DNA of 6,886 nt from Exiguobacterium profundum (lineage in GTDB: Bacteria; Pseudomonadota; Alphaproteobacteria; Rhodobacterales; Rhodobacteraceae): contig CP059262.1 of the NCBI GenBank assembly GCA_013693875.1, forward strand, positions 2,153,693-2,160,578, written 5' to 3'. Numbering within the stretch: the stretch's first letter is position 1; every line of letters begins with the position of its first letter. Shown here one piece after another: positions 1-5,575 of this stretch. The notes beneath the pieces are model-generated. The model ran no database searches. It was given only the letters and a program-made list of their open reading frames with translations, and was not told the origin of the DNA. Made by a program: the position numbers and the translations under genes.

Positions 1-315
1 CTCGGTGGCCTTGTCCAGGTAGGCGGGCGCCTCGTCGCAGACCAGGTAGACCGGGCGCGAGCGATGGCTGTAGAGCGCGGCGGCGTAGATCGTTTCGAGG
101 ATCGTCGCCCTATCGGTCGCGCGCAGCACGACGCGGCGCTGCCCGTCTTCAAGGGCTTGGATCACGTCGCGCGGGCCATACACGCCGGTTGCTGCAACCG
201 GGTCGAGGATCACGACGCGCGGCGGATTGGCCTCGGCAATCAGCTTGCGGGCGAGGGTGGTTTTGCCTGAACCGCGCCCGCCCCAGATGGCGGTTATGGA
301 CGTGCCGAAGCTCAT
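1..315 (-). CDS. P-loop ATPase, probable genome-packaging ATPase (5' part only)
   Basis: The first 105 residues of a P-loop NTPase, cut off by the window edge. Residues 12-19 read GGRGSGKT, an exact Walker A motif after a short hydrophobic strand. Residues 88-97 (PVYLVCDEAP) are a Walker B strand ending in the Asp-Glu pair used for Mg2+ binding and water activation. The spacing of about 75 residues suits small FtsK/HerA-type ATPases such as PM2 P9, which drive genome packaging in tailless membrane phages; Zot-type ATPases look similar at this length. The ATG (315-313) overlaps the TGA of the upstream gene in an ATGA, indicating translational coupling. The P-loop call is from sequence. The packaging role is inferred from the capsid gene nearby and cannot be confirmed without the C-terminal half. 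Confidence 0.8.
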   Translation of the reverse strand, partial: MSFGTSITAIWGGRGSGKTTLARKLIAEANPPRVVILDPVAATGVYGPRDVIQALEDGQRRVVLRATDRATILETIYAAALYSHRSRPVYLVCDEAPAYLDKATE

Positions 316-797
316 TGCCTCACGCTCACGAATTGGCCTGCATTGGCATCAGGCGGCGGCAATTGGCTGGCCTTGATGATCTGGACGCAGGAAAAGCCGT
401 GCATCCCGATAACCATGACTTGCCCGAAGAAGCTGGAATTCGGCGACAGGATCAGGGACCGCGTGAACGAATTCGCCGCGAGCAGCGAATAGGCCGCATT
501 GGCAGCGGCCATTCCGCCGGGATTGCGGGCCTGATCGCCAAGCGGGCAGGGATTGCCGGTGCGCATTTGCACCATGCCGCCCGCCAAATCGTGAACCTGC
601 CCCCACATTTCGGCGAATTCGGACGGCGACAGGATTTCCGGTTCGGCACCTGCCGCAGGTTCGACCTGGCCGAAGCCGGGCAGGGGCGGCGGATCGCCAA
701 GGCCGGTCGGCGCCGGGTCGGGCAGGGACGCCACAAGGGCGGCGGCGTCGGGCATATCGTCGGGCGTGGCGGCCAACAGCGCGGTTTCGAGGCTCAC
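312..797 (-). CDS. Protein of unknown function between regulator and ATPase
   Basis: About 161 residues, not recognised. The chosen start is GTG at 797-795, which would overlap the regulator's restored TGA stop as GTGA and has a G-rich stretch just upstream. The frame remains open upstream, but there it is arginine- and proline-rich shadow sequence. Residues 1-60 are Ala/Pro/Asp-rich and probably disordered. The last 90 are more structured, with a stretch containing AEMWGQVHDLAGG and a hydrophobic stretch containing FFGQVMVIGMHGF near the C-terminus that could be a buried strand/helix or a weak membrane segment. It ends in an ATGA overlap with the ATPase. That position suggests a packaging, assembly or replication partner, but this is inference from context only. 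An ATG at 821 is an alternative start but has no visible ribosome binding site. Confidence 0.6.
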   Translation of the reverse strand: MSLETALLAATPDDMPDAAALVASLPDPAPTGLGDPPPLPGFGQVEPAAGAEPEILSPSEFAEMWGQVHDLAGGMVQMRTGNPCPLGDQARNPGGMAAANAAYSLLAANSFTRSLILSPNSSFFGQVMVIGMHGFSCVQIIKASQLPPPDANAGQFVSVRQ

Positions 798-1215
798 AGC
801 AGCCCCCGAAGCTCGGGTCATCGTCAAGCCATGCGCGGCGCTTCGCAGGGGCTGGCGCTGGCGCAGATGGCGGGGCGTCGCCCCATCCCCCGGCCTCGGG
901 GGCCTCTGCGGGCTTCCTGCGGGCTTCTGCGGGGCGTGGCGAGGGCGCGACGGGCCGGGGCGCCGGGGCGGCGGGCGGCGGCGGGGCCTTCCGGGCGGTC
1001 TTGGCGCGGCCAAGGGCGGCGAATTCGGCGTCATAGGCGGGCCAGTCCACGGGCGAGCCGATGGCCGCATCAAGCGCGTTGCGGATGCGGGCCGGGATCG
1101 GGTTCCGCCCGGCGAACCAGCCCGTCACGGTGTCGGGGTCGCGGTCGATATCCCGCGCAATGGCCGAATTCTTGCGGCCCTTCACGATCACGGCGCTGTG
1201 GAGTGACTGGAGCAT
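794..1215 (-). CDS. HTH regulator with Pro/Ala-rich linker (apparent frameshift near its end)
   Basis: The likely repressor of the phage. Residues 1-55 resemble a short Cro/C1-type helix-turn-helix domain: NSAIARDIDRDPDTVTGWFAG holds the candidate helices, with the recognition helix around DPDTVTGWFAG. A long Ala/Pro/Arg-rich linker follows, then a charged end with RRAWLDDDPSF. The ATG at 1215-1213 is preceded on its strand by GAGGAAAGG at good spacing, so it is preferred over an in-frame ATG at 1272. As written the frame runs on to 349 as arginine-rich nonsense. Adding one G to the G5 run (C5 on the plus strand, 803-807) gives a stop at 796-794, for about 140 residues, in GTGA overlap with the next gene. 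It sits beside a palindromic site and faces away from the capsid operon, as a lysogeny or late-gene switch would. The DNA-binding call is moderately supported; the role is inferred. Confidence 0.65.
803..807. other. Apparent single-base deletion in a C5/G5 run
   Basis: On the minus strand the frame changes from the regulator to the next protein at this G5 run. One added G closes the regulator with TGA at 796-794 and creates a GTGA overlap with the downstream GTG start, the same style of junction as elsewhere in the window. Removing one G would instead fuse the two proteins. Confidence 0.55.
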
Positions 1216-1236
1216 GTCGCCTTTCCTCGGTTGTTC

Positions 1237-1257
1237 GATGTTAATTTCGTTTACATC
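1237..1257. promoter_or_regulatory. Imperfect palindrome, candidate operator of the HTH regulator
   Basis: The arms GATGTTAA (1237-1244) and TTTACATC (1250-1257) are inverted repeats matching at 7 of 8 positions around a 5-base centre. The 21-bp size and two-fold symmetry fit a dimeric HTH repressor. The site lies 9 bases upstream of the regulator's ribosome binding site and overlaps the region expected to hold its promoter, so autoregulation is the simplest reading. Binding is inferred. Confidence 0.5.
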
Positions 1258-1272
1258 GCTCTTGCATGTCAA
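1244..1272 (-). promoter_or_regulatory. Candidate promoter for the regulator-ATPase operon
   Basis: On the minus strand a perfect TTGACA -35 box (1272-1267) is followed after 17 bases by CGAAAT (1249-1244), a weak -10 with only the last three consensus bases. The spacer and -10 overlap the palindrome at 1237-1257, so a bound repressor would block this promoter. The -35 is strong and the -10 is uncertain. Confidence 0.4.
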
Positions 1273-1306
1273 GCGGTTTTCAGGTCTTTTCGGCTGAAAT
1301 AGTCGA

Positions 1307-1336
1307 TTGCCAAGGGTCTTCGGCGCGGCTCATACT
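1307..1336 (+). promoter_or_regulatory. Candidate late promoter for the capsid operon
   Basis: TTGCCA (1307-1312) is one base from the -35 consensus. It is followed after 18 bases by CATACT (1331-1336), which matches four of six -10 bases. The first gene starts 40 bases further on. An inverted repeat TTTCAG (1278-1283) / CTGAAA (1294-1299) lies just upstream and could be an activator or repressor site. Confidence 0.4.
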
Positions 1337-1375
1337 GCACGGGCTTTCAACTCAACTCCCCGGAAAGGGCAGACC

Positions 1376-1483
1376 ATGAACAAGAACACCCTCAATCTGG
1401 CCTTCGCGGTCATGCTGGGCGTCATCGGGACCGAATTCCTGATGAAGAAGACGCCGGTCGGCAAGATGCTCGGCCTGGCCTGA
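1376..1483 (+). CDS. Small single-pass membrane protein, 35 aa
   Basis: Starts MNKNTLNLAF and is dominated by one hydrophobic helix at about residues 6-23, followed by a basic tail (MKKTP, GKML). GGAAAGGG lies 6 bases upstream of the ATG as ribosome binding site, and the stop is 15 bases before the capsid gene. It is the first gene of the plus-strand operon. Small single-helix proteins are typical of the inner membrane of PM2-, PRD1- and FLiP-type virions, so a virion membrane role is likely. No specific family was recognised. Confidence 0.7.
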   Translation: MNKNTLNLAFAVMLGVIGTEFLMKKTPVGKMLGLA

Positions 1484-1498
1484 TCGGAGGCCGCAGAA

Positions 1499-2488
1499 AT
1501 GGCAACCACGATCAACCAGAACAAGCCGCTTCGGCTTGGAATGGGCACGGTGCAGCAATCCGCTGTTGCCCCGGCCCGCGCGGCCCGCCTTCGGTTCAAC
1601 GGCATCTATATCTTCGATGACACGCTGGCCGAACTCGGGACGTTCGTCGCCGACAACTGGGGATATGTCACGTTCCCGATTGGCCAATACACCTATCGGC
1701 AGTGGCAGATTTCGCTTATGGCCCCGGCGGCGATTGCCGGTGTCACCTCGGCACGCAGCCCGACGCTGCACTACGTCAATTCGGCCAAGATCGGCGACTA
1801 TATCGACAGCATCGTGCTGGAGATCAACGGCAAGTCGAAGTGGGAACTGAAGGCGAGCGAACTCTACGCGCTGAACGGCTACCACAACCACGACATCACC
1901 GAAGGCGTCCTGCGCATGGTCTTCGGGTCGCCGAACCTGCACAACAACGACCTGGTGGAAGATGCCTACCAGTTCGGCACGGCGGGCCTGCGCCAGGTGC
2001 GGTTGCGGGTGAAGACCAAGGCGACGTGGGTCAACGGCATGAAGCTGAAGATCGGCTGCGAATATGCGCCGGTCGCCCGCCCGCTCGGCTACTTCGTGAC
2101 GACCTCGCGCTACAACGTCACCAACCCCGGTGCCGGTGCCTTCTCGGTCACGGACCTGGCCAATGGCATCGACTTCTCGTCCATCTGGGTGCAGGGCGCC
2201 AACATCCTCGACGCCAACCTCGTGATCGACCGGGTGGCGGTCTTCTCGGGCGACTACTGGCAACTCCGCAGCCTGAACGAGAGCTGGGGCAAGGACCAGG
2301 CCGCGCTTGGCACCGGGATCATGCTGGACGCCTTCCGCGACGGCGACAGCATCGGCTTTGACAGCGTGACCAACTCCGATCAGGAGCGCAAGCGCGGTGC
2401 CGATATTAGGCTGGACCTGACCATGGGCGCGGCCAACGTGGATATGACCATCGTCGTCTTCCACTGCGGCCTGTTCGCGGAGCAGTGA
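1499..2488 (+). CDS. Major capsid protein, P2-like double jelly-roll
   Basis: 329 residues, beginning MATTINQNKP, with GGAGG 8 bases upstream of the ATG. It has no signal peptide or membrane segment and is rich in predicted beta strands. Stretches that resemble P2-type capsid proteins are IGDYIDSIVLEING (about 100-113), the VRLRVKTKATWVNGMKLKIG region, and PVARPLGYFVTT followed by a second beta-rich half. The two beta-rich halves fit a double jelly-roll, which forms pseudo-hexagonal trimers. PM2 P2 is about 270 residues, so this one is larger, closer to what I recall for FLiP-type capsid proteins. The very strong ribosome binding site, position in the operon and following hairpin fit high expression. 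The fold assignment rests on recognition of sequence pattern, not a search; other beta-rich virion proteins are the main alternative. Confidence 0.75.
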   Translation: MATTINQNKPLRLGMGTVQQSAVAPARAARLRFNGIYIFDDTLAELGTFVADNWGYVTFPIGQYTYRQWQISLMAPAAIAGVTSARSPTLHYVNSAKIGDYIDSIVLEINGKSKWELKASELYALNGYHNHDITEGVLRMVFGSPNLHNNDLVEDAYQFGTAGLRQVRLRVKTKATWVNGMKLKIGCEYAPVARPLGYFVTTSRYNVTNPGAGAFSVTDLANGIDFSSIWVQGANILDANLVIDRVAVFSGDYWQLRSLNESWGKDQAALGTGIMLDAFRDGDSIGFDSVTNSDQERKRGADIRLDLTMGAANVDMTIVVFHCGLFAEQ

Positions 2489-2492
2489 CCGG

Positions 2493-2516
2493 GCGGGGGC
2501 GGGAAACCGCCCCCGC
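2493..2516 (+). terminator. Strong GAAA-loop hairpin after the capsid gene
   Basis: A perfect 10-bp stem, GCGGGGGCGG (2493-2502) with CCGCCCCCGC (2507-2516), closed by a GAAA tetraloop, begins 5 bases after the capsid stop. No T tract follows, so it is more likely a partial terminator or 3'-end stabiliser that raises capsid mRNA over distal genes than a full intrinsic terminator. Confidence 0.55.
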
Positions 2517-2550
2517 ATCATACCGAAAACAACCGAAAAGAGGCGAGAAA

Positions 2551-2832
2551 ATGGCTGACGCGCCGAACGGCTGGGGCGGTGTCTGGGGCTTCTTCGACGG
2601 CCTCGGCGGCACGGTTGACCGCCTCGGCGGCATCGTCAACACGGTGGCCGATGGGGCTGAAGACGTGGCGCGGGGCAGGGCGGCAATCGCCGATCAGCAA
2701 GCCGACGAACGCGAGCGCGAACTTGACCTGGCCCTCACGCTGGCCGGGTTCGAGCGCAAGGACAATCAACTTCAGATGTGGGTGATCGGCGCCGCCGCCG
2801 TCGCCCTTGTCGTGATCTTCATGGGACGGTGA
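2551..2832 (+). CDS. Small C-anchored membrane protein, 93 aa
   Basis: Starts MADAPNGWGG at an ATG preceded by AGAGGCGAG; an upstream in-frame GTG/ATG extension lacks this site and would run through the hairpin. Residues 10-35 are glycine-rich and amphipathic (FFDGLGGTVDRLGG). A charged helix around residues 47-70 (ADERERELDLAL) follows, and then a membrane helix at about 77-91 ending in MGR. This is the layout of small phage proteins that line the inside of a membrane-containing capsid. The gene lies 3 bases before the next start. No known family was recognised; the virion-membrane role is inferred from topology and context. Confidence 0.75.
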   Translation: MADAPNGWGGVWGFFDGLGGTVDRLGGIVNTVADGAEDVARGRAAIADQQADERERELDLALTLAGFERKDNQLQMWVIGAAAVALVVIFMGR

Positions 2833-2835
2833 GAC

Positions 2836-3053
2836 ATGCCCGCAACGCCTTTCAACCTCAATCCAAGCCTGAATACCTCGTCTTCCGCGAGCGCCGCGAC
2901 GGGCCTGGACATGCTCGGGGCTTCGGCGGCGCCTATACCGGGGCCGTCAATTTCGGGGCGGGCGACACGGCCCTCTCGCCGGTCATCAAGGACGTTGGCA
3001 CGGTCATTGCCCTTGTCTTGGGTGCCATGTTCCTGTGGAAGCGCCTGAAATGA
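2836..3053 (+). CDS. Small C-anchored membrane protein, 72 aa (apparent frameshift)
   Basis: Starts MPATPFNLNP 3 bases after the previous stop. It is Ser/Ala/Asn-rich at the N-terminus, and as written the frame turns into Ser/Arg-rich nonsense. Adding one G at 2917-2920 joins TGLDMLGG to FGGAYTGAVNFGAGD and onward to a membrane helix at about residues 54-69, ending WKRLK. The stop then overlaps the next ATG as ATGA (3050-3053). The reconstructed protein has the same plan as the preceding one: a soluble N-terminus, one C-terminal membrane segment and a basic tail. Probably a membrane-associated virion protein. Confidence 0.65.
2917..2920. other. Apparent single-base deletion in a G4 run
   Basis: Restoring a fifth G moves from the frame of the ATG at 2836 to that of the stop at 3051-3053 and replaces Arg/Ser-rich shadow sequence with a natural glycine-rich join and a membrane helix. 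Confidence 0.6.
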
Positions 3054-3438
3054 GCCTGACACTTTCTGTCACCCTTGATGCGCTCGGGCCGGACGTGATG
3101 ACGCTCTTGGCCCCCAACGAGGCAGAGCTTGTGGCCGAGGTTTCGGCTCGGCCTGACACTGCGTCTTTGGTCATCCGGCAGGCGGGTGCAGTGATCGGTT
3201 ACGCGGTCTTCGGGCGCGACGCGGCGGATATGGTCACGGTATATGCTGCGCGGTGTTGGGCAAACATGGTGGCCCGCGCCGCGATGGCTGGCATCTTCGG
3301 AGCCGCCCAGGTGATCGGGTCGCCGCTCAGGGTCCACACCGAAAAGATCGCGTCATGGCCCGCTTTATCGGGGCAAAGGATGCAATCGCCGCAATTGACG
3401 GCGACGGCCTGCCGATGGGTATCTTCGATGGGGTCTAA
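3050..3438 (+). CDS. Small protein with weak GNAT-fold resemblance (apparent frameshift)
   Basis: Starts MSLTLSVTLDAL, its ATG overlapping the preceding stop. Residues 40-60 (TASLVIRQAGAVIGYAVFG) look like the adjacent strands of an acetyltransferase-like fold. A helix follows (MVARAAMAGIFGAAQ), then a strand with SPLRVHTEK. As written the frame then degenerates. One added A at 3342-3345 continues it as DRVMARFIGAKDAI and DGLPMGIF, reaching TAA at 3436-3438 for about 129 residues. The order strand-helix-strand followed by an MARFIGAKDA-like end recalls GNAT C-termini, but the acetyl-CoA pyrophosphate loop is not evident, so enzymatic activity is doubtful. It has no membrane segment. It could equally be a structural protein or an accessory protein modifying a virion or host target. 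Confidence 0.5.
3342..3345. other. Apparent single-base deletion in an A4 run
   Basis: The reading frame of the gene starting at 3050 continues sensibly one base earlier from here. A fifth A gives HTEKDRVMARF and a stop at 3436-3438 that overlaps the next ATG. The A AAG context is also a tetramer on which ribosomes can slip, so programmed slippage is the alternative. Confidence 0.5.
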
Positions 3439-3969
3439 ATCCAAAACTCGGACACCACGACTTCCTCGACCGAAACCACGGTCATTGACCGCAAGGCAGT
3501 TCAACAGCAGGGGCAGCAAATCCTTGATAGCGTGATCGTCTCTGCCGATGACAAGGTGATCGGGCAGGCGATGGGCGATGCCAGGATGCAACTGGAAACC
3601 ATGCTGGACGGAAACGTGGCGTCTGTTGGCGCGATGACGAAACTTGCCGACACTATCCTCGGATACGTCAACAAGGGGCAGGTAGACATTTCGGCATTCG
3701 GCCTTCAGGCTCTCGAAAAGGCGCGTCAGCAACTGCAAGAGGCGCAGGACCAAGGAACCTACCTGCTTAAGATCACGGATGAAACCGTTGGCGATGCCAT
3801 GTCGATGGCGCAGCAGGTGGCCCGAGATCAAACGCAGGCTCAGCGCGATGCCCTGCAAATCCTGTCCGAAACCAAGACCGGCGACTTCGCCGACTTGACA
3901 CGATACCTTACAGCCGCCGTGATGGTTTTCACGCTGTCGGCAATCTATATCCTGCAAAAGCGAGGGTGA
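3428..3969 (+). CDS. Coiled-coil protein with C-terminal membrane anchor (apparent frameshift)
   Basis: Reconstructed as about 180 residues, from the ATG at 3428 that overlaps the previous stop by 11 bases. The frame must change at 3443-3446, where one added A turns MGSKSK into the run NSDTTTSSTETTVIDRK. Without it, the only in-frame start would be GTG at 3532, with no clear ribosome binding site, losing about 35 residues. The middle is a long Gln/Ala-rich helix likely to form coiled coils (KAVQQQGQQILDS; LEKARQQLQEAQDQG; ARDQTQAQRDALQ). Residues 161-176 form a membrane helix with a basic tail, QKRG. A stalk or scaffold linking the virion membrane to the capsid or to a spike is plausible. No family recognised. 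Confidence 0.65.
3443..3446. other. Apparent single-base deletion in an A4 run
   Basis: A fifth A here connects the ATG at 3428 to the long coiled-coil frame. As written, that ATG leads into Arg/Pro-rich shadow sequence, and the good frame is preceded by the TAA that ends the upstream gene. Confidence 0.5.
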
Positions 3970-3972
3970 CTT

Positions 3973-4722
3973 ATGGACGGAAACGCCAATGTGCAGACCA
4001 TGCGGATTGCGCCATACGGGGAATTGGCAATCAGCGGGCATGAAACCATCGCCTTCATCAACGGGAACGTGCCCTACGTCTATTTGCGGATCGGGTCCGA
4101 GAACTTCCGCTTGCAGTGCTACAACTGCGTCCCGCTGAACCACGATTACGTGCGGATCGTGAACCCGTTCCCGCGCCAGGCCGAAATCGTGATCGGTCGC
4201 GGCCTGCCGGTATCGCTGTTCTCGGAAAGCTCTGTCTTTCCTCTGCATCAGCAACTGAACACGCAATCTTCGTTCTTCGCCTATGCCCCGGCCACGGCGG
4301 GCTACAAATACGCGGTCGGAGTGATGCTCAAGCGCGGGACGGCAATTGTGGAGGTGACGGATACCGTCAACGACGCCTTTTCGTTCATGATGCTGTTTCC
4401 CCATGCCCGCGAGGACTTCCTGAGCTTCAAGCCGGTCGGCGCGATGGCCGATGCGACGGTGTTCCGCTATGCCGATGGCCAGCCGGATACGGCGGCGGTG
4501 GCCGTGTCTGGCCTCTACACCGATGCGGACGTGACTGCATGGGTCGCGGCGGCGGGCTACTCGGGGCAGATCATCACCAGGTCGGGCGCCCTGACCAACA
4601 CGGCTTGGCGGTATGAGGCAGCGGATGATTGCGCCGTCTTCTTCGTGCGCGACGTGAACAAGGCGGCGCAGGCAATCATGCGCCTGACGCATCGCGGCGC
4701 CCGGCAGGAGGACTACGAATGA
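3973..4722 (+). CDS. Beta-rich virion protein candidate (vertex or spike), 249 aa
   Basis: Intact gene starting MDGNANVQTM with GAGGG upstream, 3 bases after the previous stop. It has no membrane helix or signal peptide. The sequence alternates short hydrophobic strands and turns throughout (YVYLRIGSENFRLQCYNC, EIVIGRGLPVSLF, YKYAVGVMLKRGTAIVEV), as in jelly-roll or spike proteins. The C-terminal 80 residues look like a second small domain (LYTDADVTAWVAAAGYSG onward). It is the second-largest gene of the operon and lies between a probable stalk-like membrane protein and the lytic transglycosylase, where vertex and receptor-binding genes could be expected. A penton or spike role is inferred. 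The ATGA overlap at 4719-4722 couples it to the transglycosylase. Confidence 0.7.
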   Translation: MDGNANVQTMRIAPYGELAISGHETIAFINGNVPYVYLRIGSENFRLQCYNCVPLNHDYVRIVNPFPRQAEIVIGRGLPVSLFSESSVFPLHQQLNTQSSFFAYAPATAGYKYAVGVMLKRGTAIVEVTDTVNDAFSFMMLFPHAREDFLSFKPVGAMADATVFRYADGQPDTAAVAVSGLYTDADVTAWVAAAGYSGQIITRSGALTNTAWRYEAADDCAVFFVRDVNKAAQAIMRLTHRGARQEDYE

Positions 4723-5396
4723 GCCGCAAGCTGCTTCTGATCGGGGGCGGGGCGGCGCTGGCCTATTGGGCCTATCAGCGGGGCTACGCGCCGCAGCTGG
4801 GGCCGGTGATCGAAGCCGCGCGCGACGGTCTGGACCGCATCTTGCCGGACGACCTGTGGGACTGGCCGGAACGCCAGCGCGCGGCAGAGGCGGCGGCAAT
4901 CCGCGAGGCATCGGGCGGGCAGGTGGTGCCGATCCTCGGGCCGGATGAAACCGCCCAGGTCAACGCCTATGAGGGCGTGTTGCGGGCCAACTGGACCTTC
5001 GTTCAGCCGTGGGCGCGGGCGAACCTGGCTTGGACGGCGGCAATCATGCGCGTCGAAAACGCCGGGCTCCAGCCGGGCGCGGTCGGCGACAATGGCGCGG
5101 CACATGGCCTCATGCAGGTGCATGTGCCGACTGCCGAAACCTGCCGCCGGGCGGGATATGTGCGGTTCGAGGCGACTGCCGCCGTGCTGCACACGGTGGA
5201 GGGCGGCATCTATTTCGGGACGGCAGAGCTGGACCGGCTCTCGAAGCTCGGCAAGCCGCTGGACTGGATCATCAAGGCTTACAACGGCGGCGCCGGTTGG
5301 GAAGGCGAGGGCGCGTCCTACCGCGCCGCGCGCGAAGCCTACTATAAGCGGGTGCAGCGGGCATTCGTGGAACTCTACGCAGGGGAGATGGCTTGA
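4719..5396 (+). CDS. Membrane-anchored lytic transglycosylase (SLT domain)
   Basis: 225 residues. The start ATG (4719) overlaps the previous stop and has AGGAGG 7 bases upstream; a longer in-frame version has an Arg-rich shadow extension. Residues 4-20 (KLLLIGGGAALAYWAYQ) form a signal anchor, placing the enzyme in the membrane. The SLT-type lysozyme-fold domain spans about 85-220. The probable catalytic acid is Glu113 in RVENAG, followed by GAAHGLMQV (126-134) and AYNGGAGW (187-194), the usual three motifs. The enzyme cleaves peptidoglycan between N-acetylmuramic acid and N-acetylglucosamine, forming an anhydro product. In membrane-containing phages such an enzyme sits in the virion and opens the wall during entry; it may also serve lysis, since a holin-like gene follows. 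Confidence 0.9.
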   Translation: MSRKLLLIGGGAALAYWAYQRGYAPQLGPVIEAARDGLDRILPDDLWDWPERQRAAEAAAIREASGGQVVPILGPDETAQVNAYEGVLRANWTFVQPWARANLAWTAAIMRVENAGLQPGAVGDNGAAHGLMQVHVPTAETCRRAGYVRFEATAAVLHTVEGGIYFGTAELDRLSKLGKPLDWIIKAYNGGAGWEGEGASYRAAREAYYKRVQRAFVELYAGEMA

Positions 5397-5574
5397 TGCC
5401 TACGGCAATCATCTGGGGCGGGCGTGTCGTTGTGGCCTGGCTGGCGTCGTCCATGCTGGACAGCGTGGCGAAGACGGTTGACGCATCGGCGGACCTGACA
5501 AGCAGGTCCAGAAGGCGGCGCCGTGGGTGCTGGCCGGGATCGCGGTCTATGCCGTGATGAAGGGGAAGCGCTGA
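5396..5574 (+). CDS. Small membrane protein with two hydrophobic segments, 59 aa (apparent frameshift)
   Basis: Its ATG overlaps the transglycosylase stop by one base (TGATG). It starts MPTAIIWGGR with a hydrophobic segment at about residues 4-20. As written it then becomes an Arg-rich tail. One added base near 5488-5492 (TCGGCGG to TCGGGCGG) gives DASGGPDKQVQK and a second hydrophobic segment at about 43-54 (WVLAGIAVYAVM), ending KGKR at the TGA 5572-5574. This is one base before the next ATG. Too small for the track of conventional ORFs. A virion-membrane or holin-type role is possible; no family recognised. Confidence 0.55.
5488..5492. other. Apparent single-base deletion at TCGGCGG
   Basis: One extra base (most simply a third G at 5488-5489) moves the 59-aa gene into the frame that encodes its second hydrophobic segment and its stop. 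The run is short here, so the exact site is less certain than at the other breaks. Confidence 0.45.
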
Positions 5575-5575
5575 C

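Noticed and set aside
349..793. Long in-frame extension of the HTH regulator
   Set aside because: The extension is Arg-rich while the overlapping frame encodes a natural protein that ends in an ATGA overlap with the ATPase. A single-base gap at 803-807 explains it better.
189..1244. 351-codon open frame on the plus strand
   Set aside because: It runs antisense to the regulator, unknown protein and ATPase start and is extremely Arg/Gly-rich, as expected for a high-GC shadow.
1261..1273. Short inverted repeat CTTG...CAAG as a second operator
   Set aside because: Only four bases per arm, and they overlap the -35 box; too short to support separately.
1352..2521. 389-codon open frame on the minus strand
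   Set aside because: It lies antisense to the capsid gene, which has the better ribosome binding site and natural strand pattern. The antisense product is an Arg/Val/Asp-rich shadow and would span the hairpin.
3436..3438. TAA read as a nonsense mutation inside one long gene
   Set aside because: The upstream part fits the end of the GNAT-like protein, and an ATG at 3428 starts the next gene. Two overlapping genes with one gap each explain the sequence better than readthrough.
3199..4911. 570-codon open frame on the minus strand
   Set aside because: It is the shadow of four plus-strand genes with strong start/stop overlaps and ribosome binding sites. Its translation is rich in Arg, His and Asp without recognisable motifs.
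5396..5440. TAIIWGGR in the 59-aa protein resembling the start of the ATPase (TAIWGGRGSGKT)
   Set aside because: The Gly-Lys-Thr part of the P-loop is missing and the segment is hydrophobic membrane sequence; a chance resemblance.
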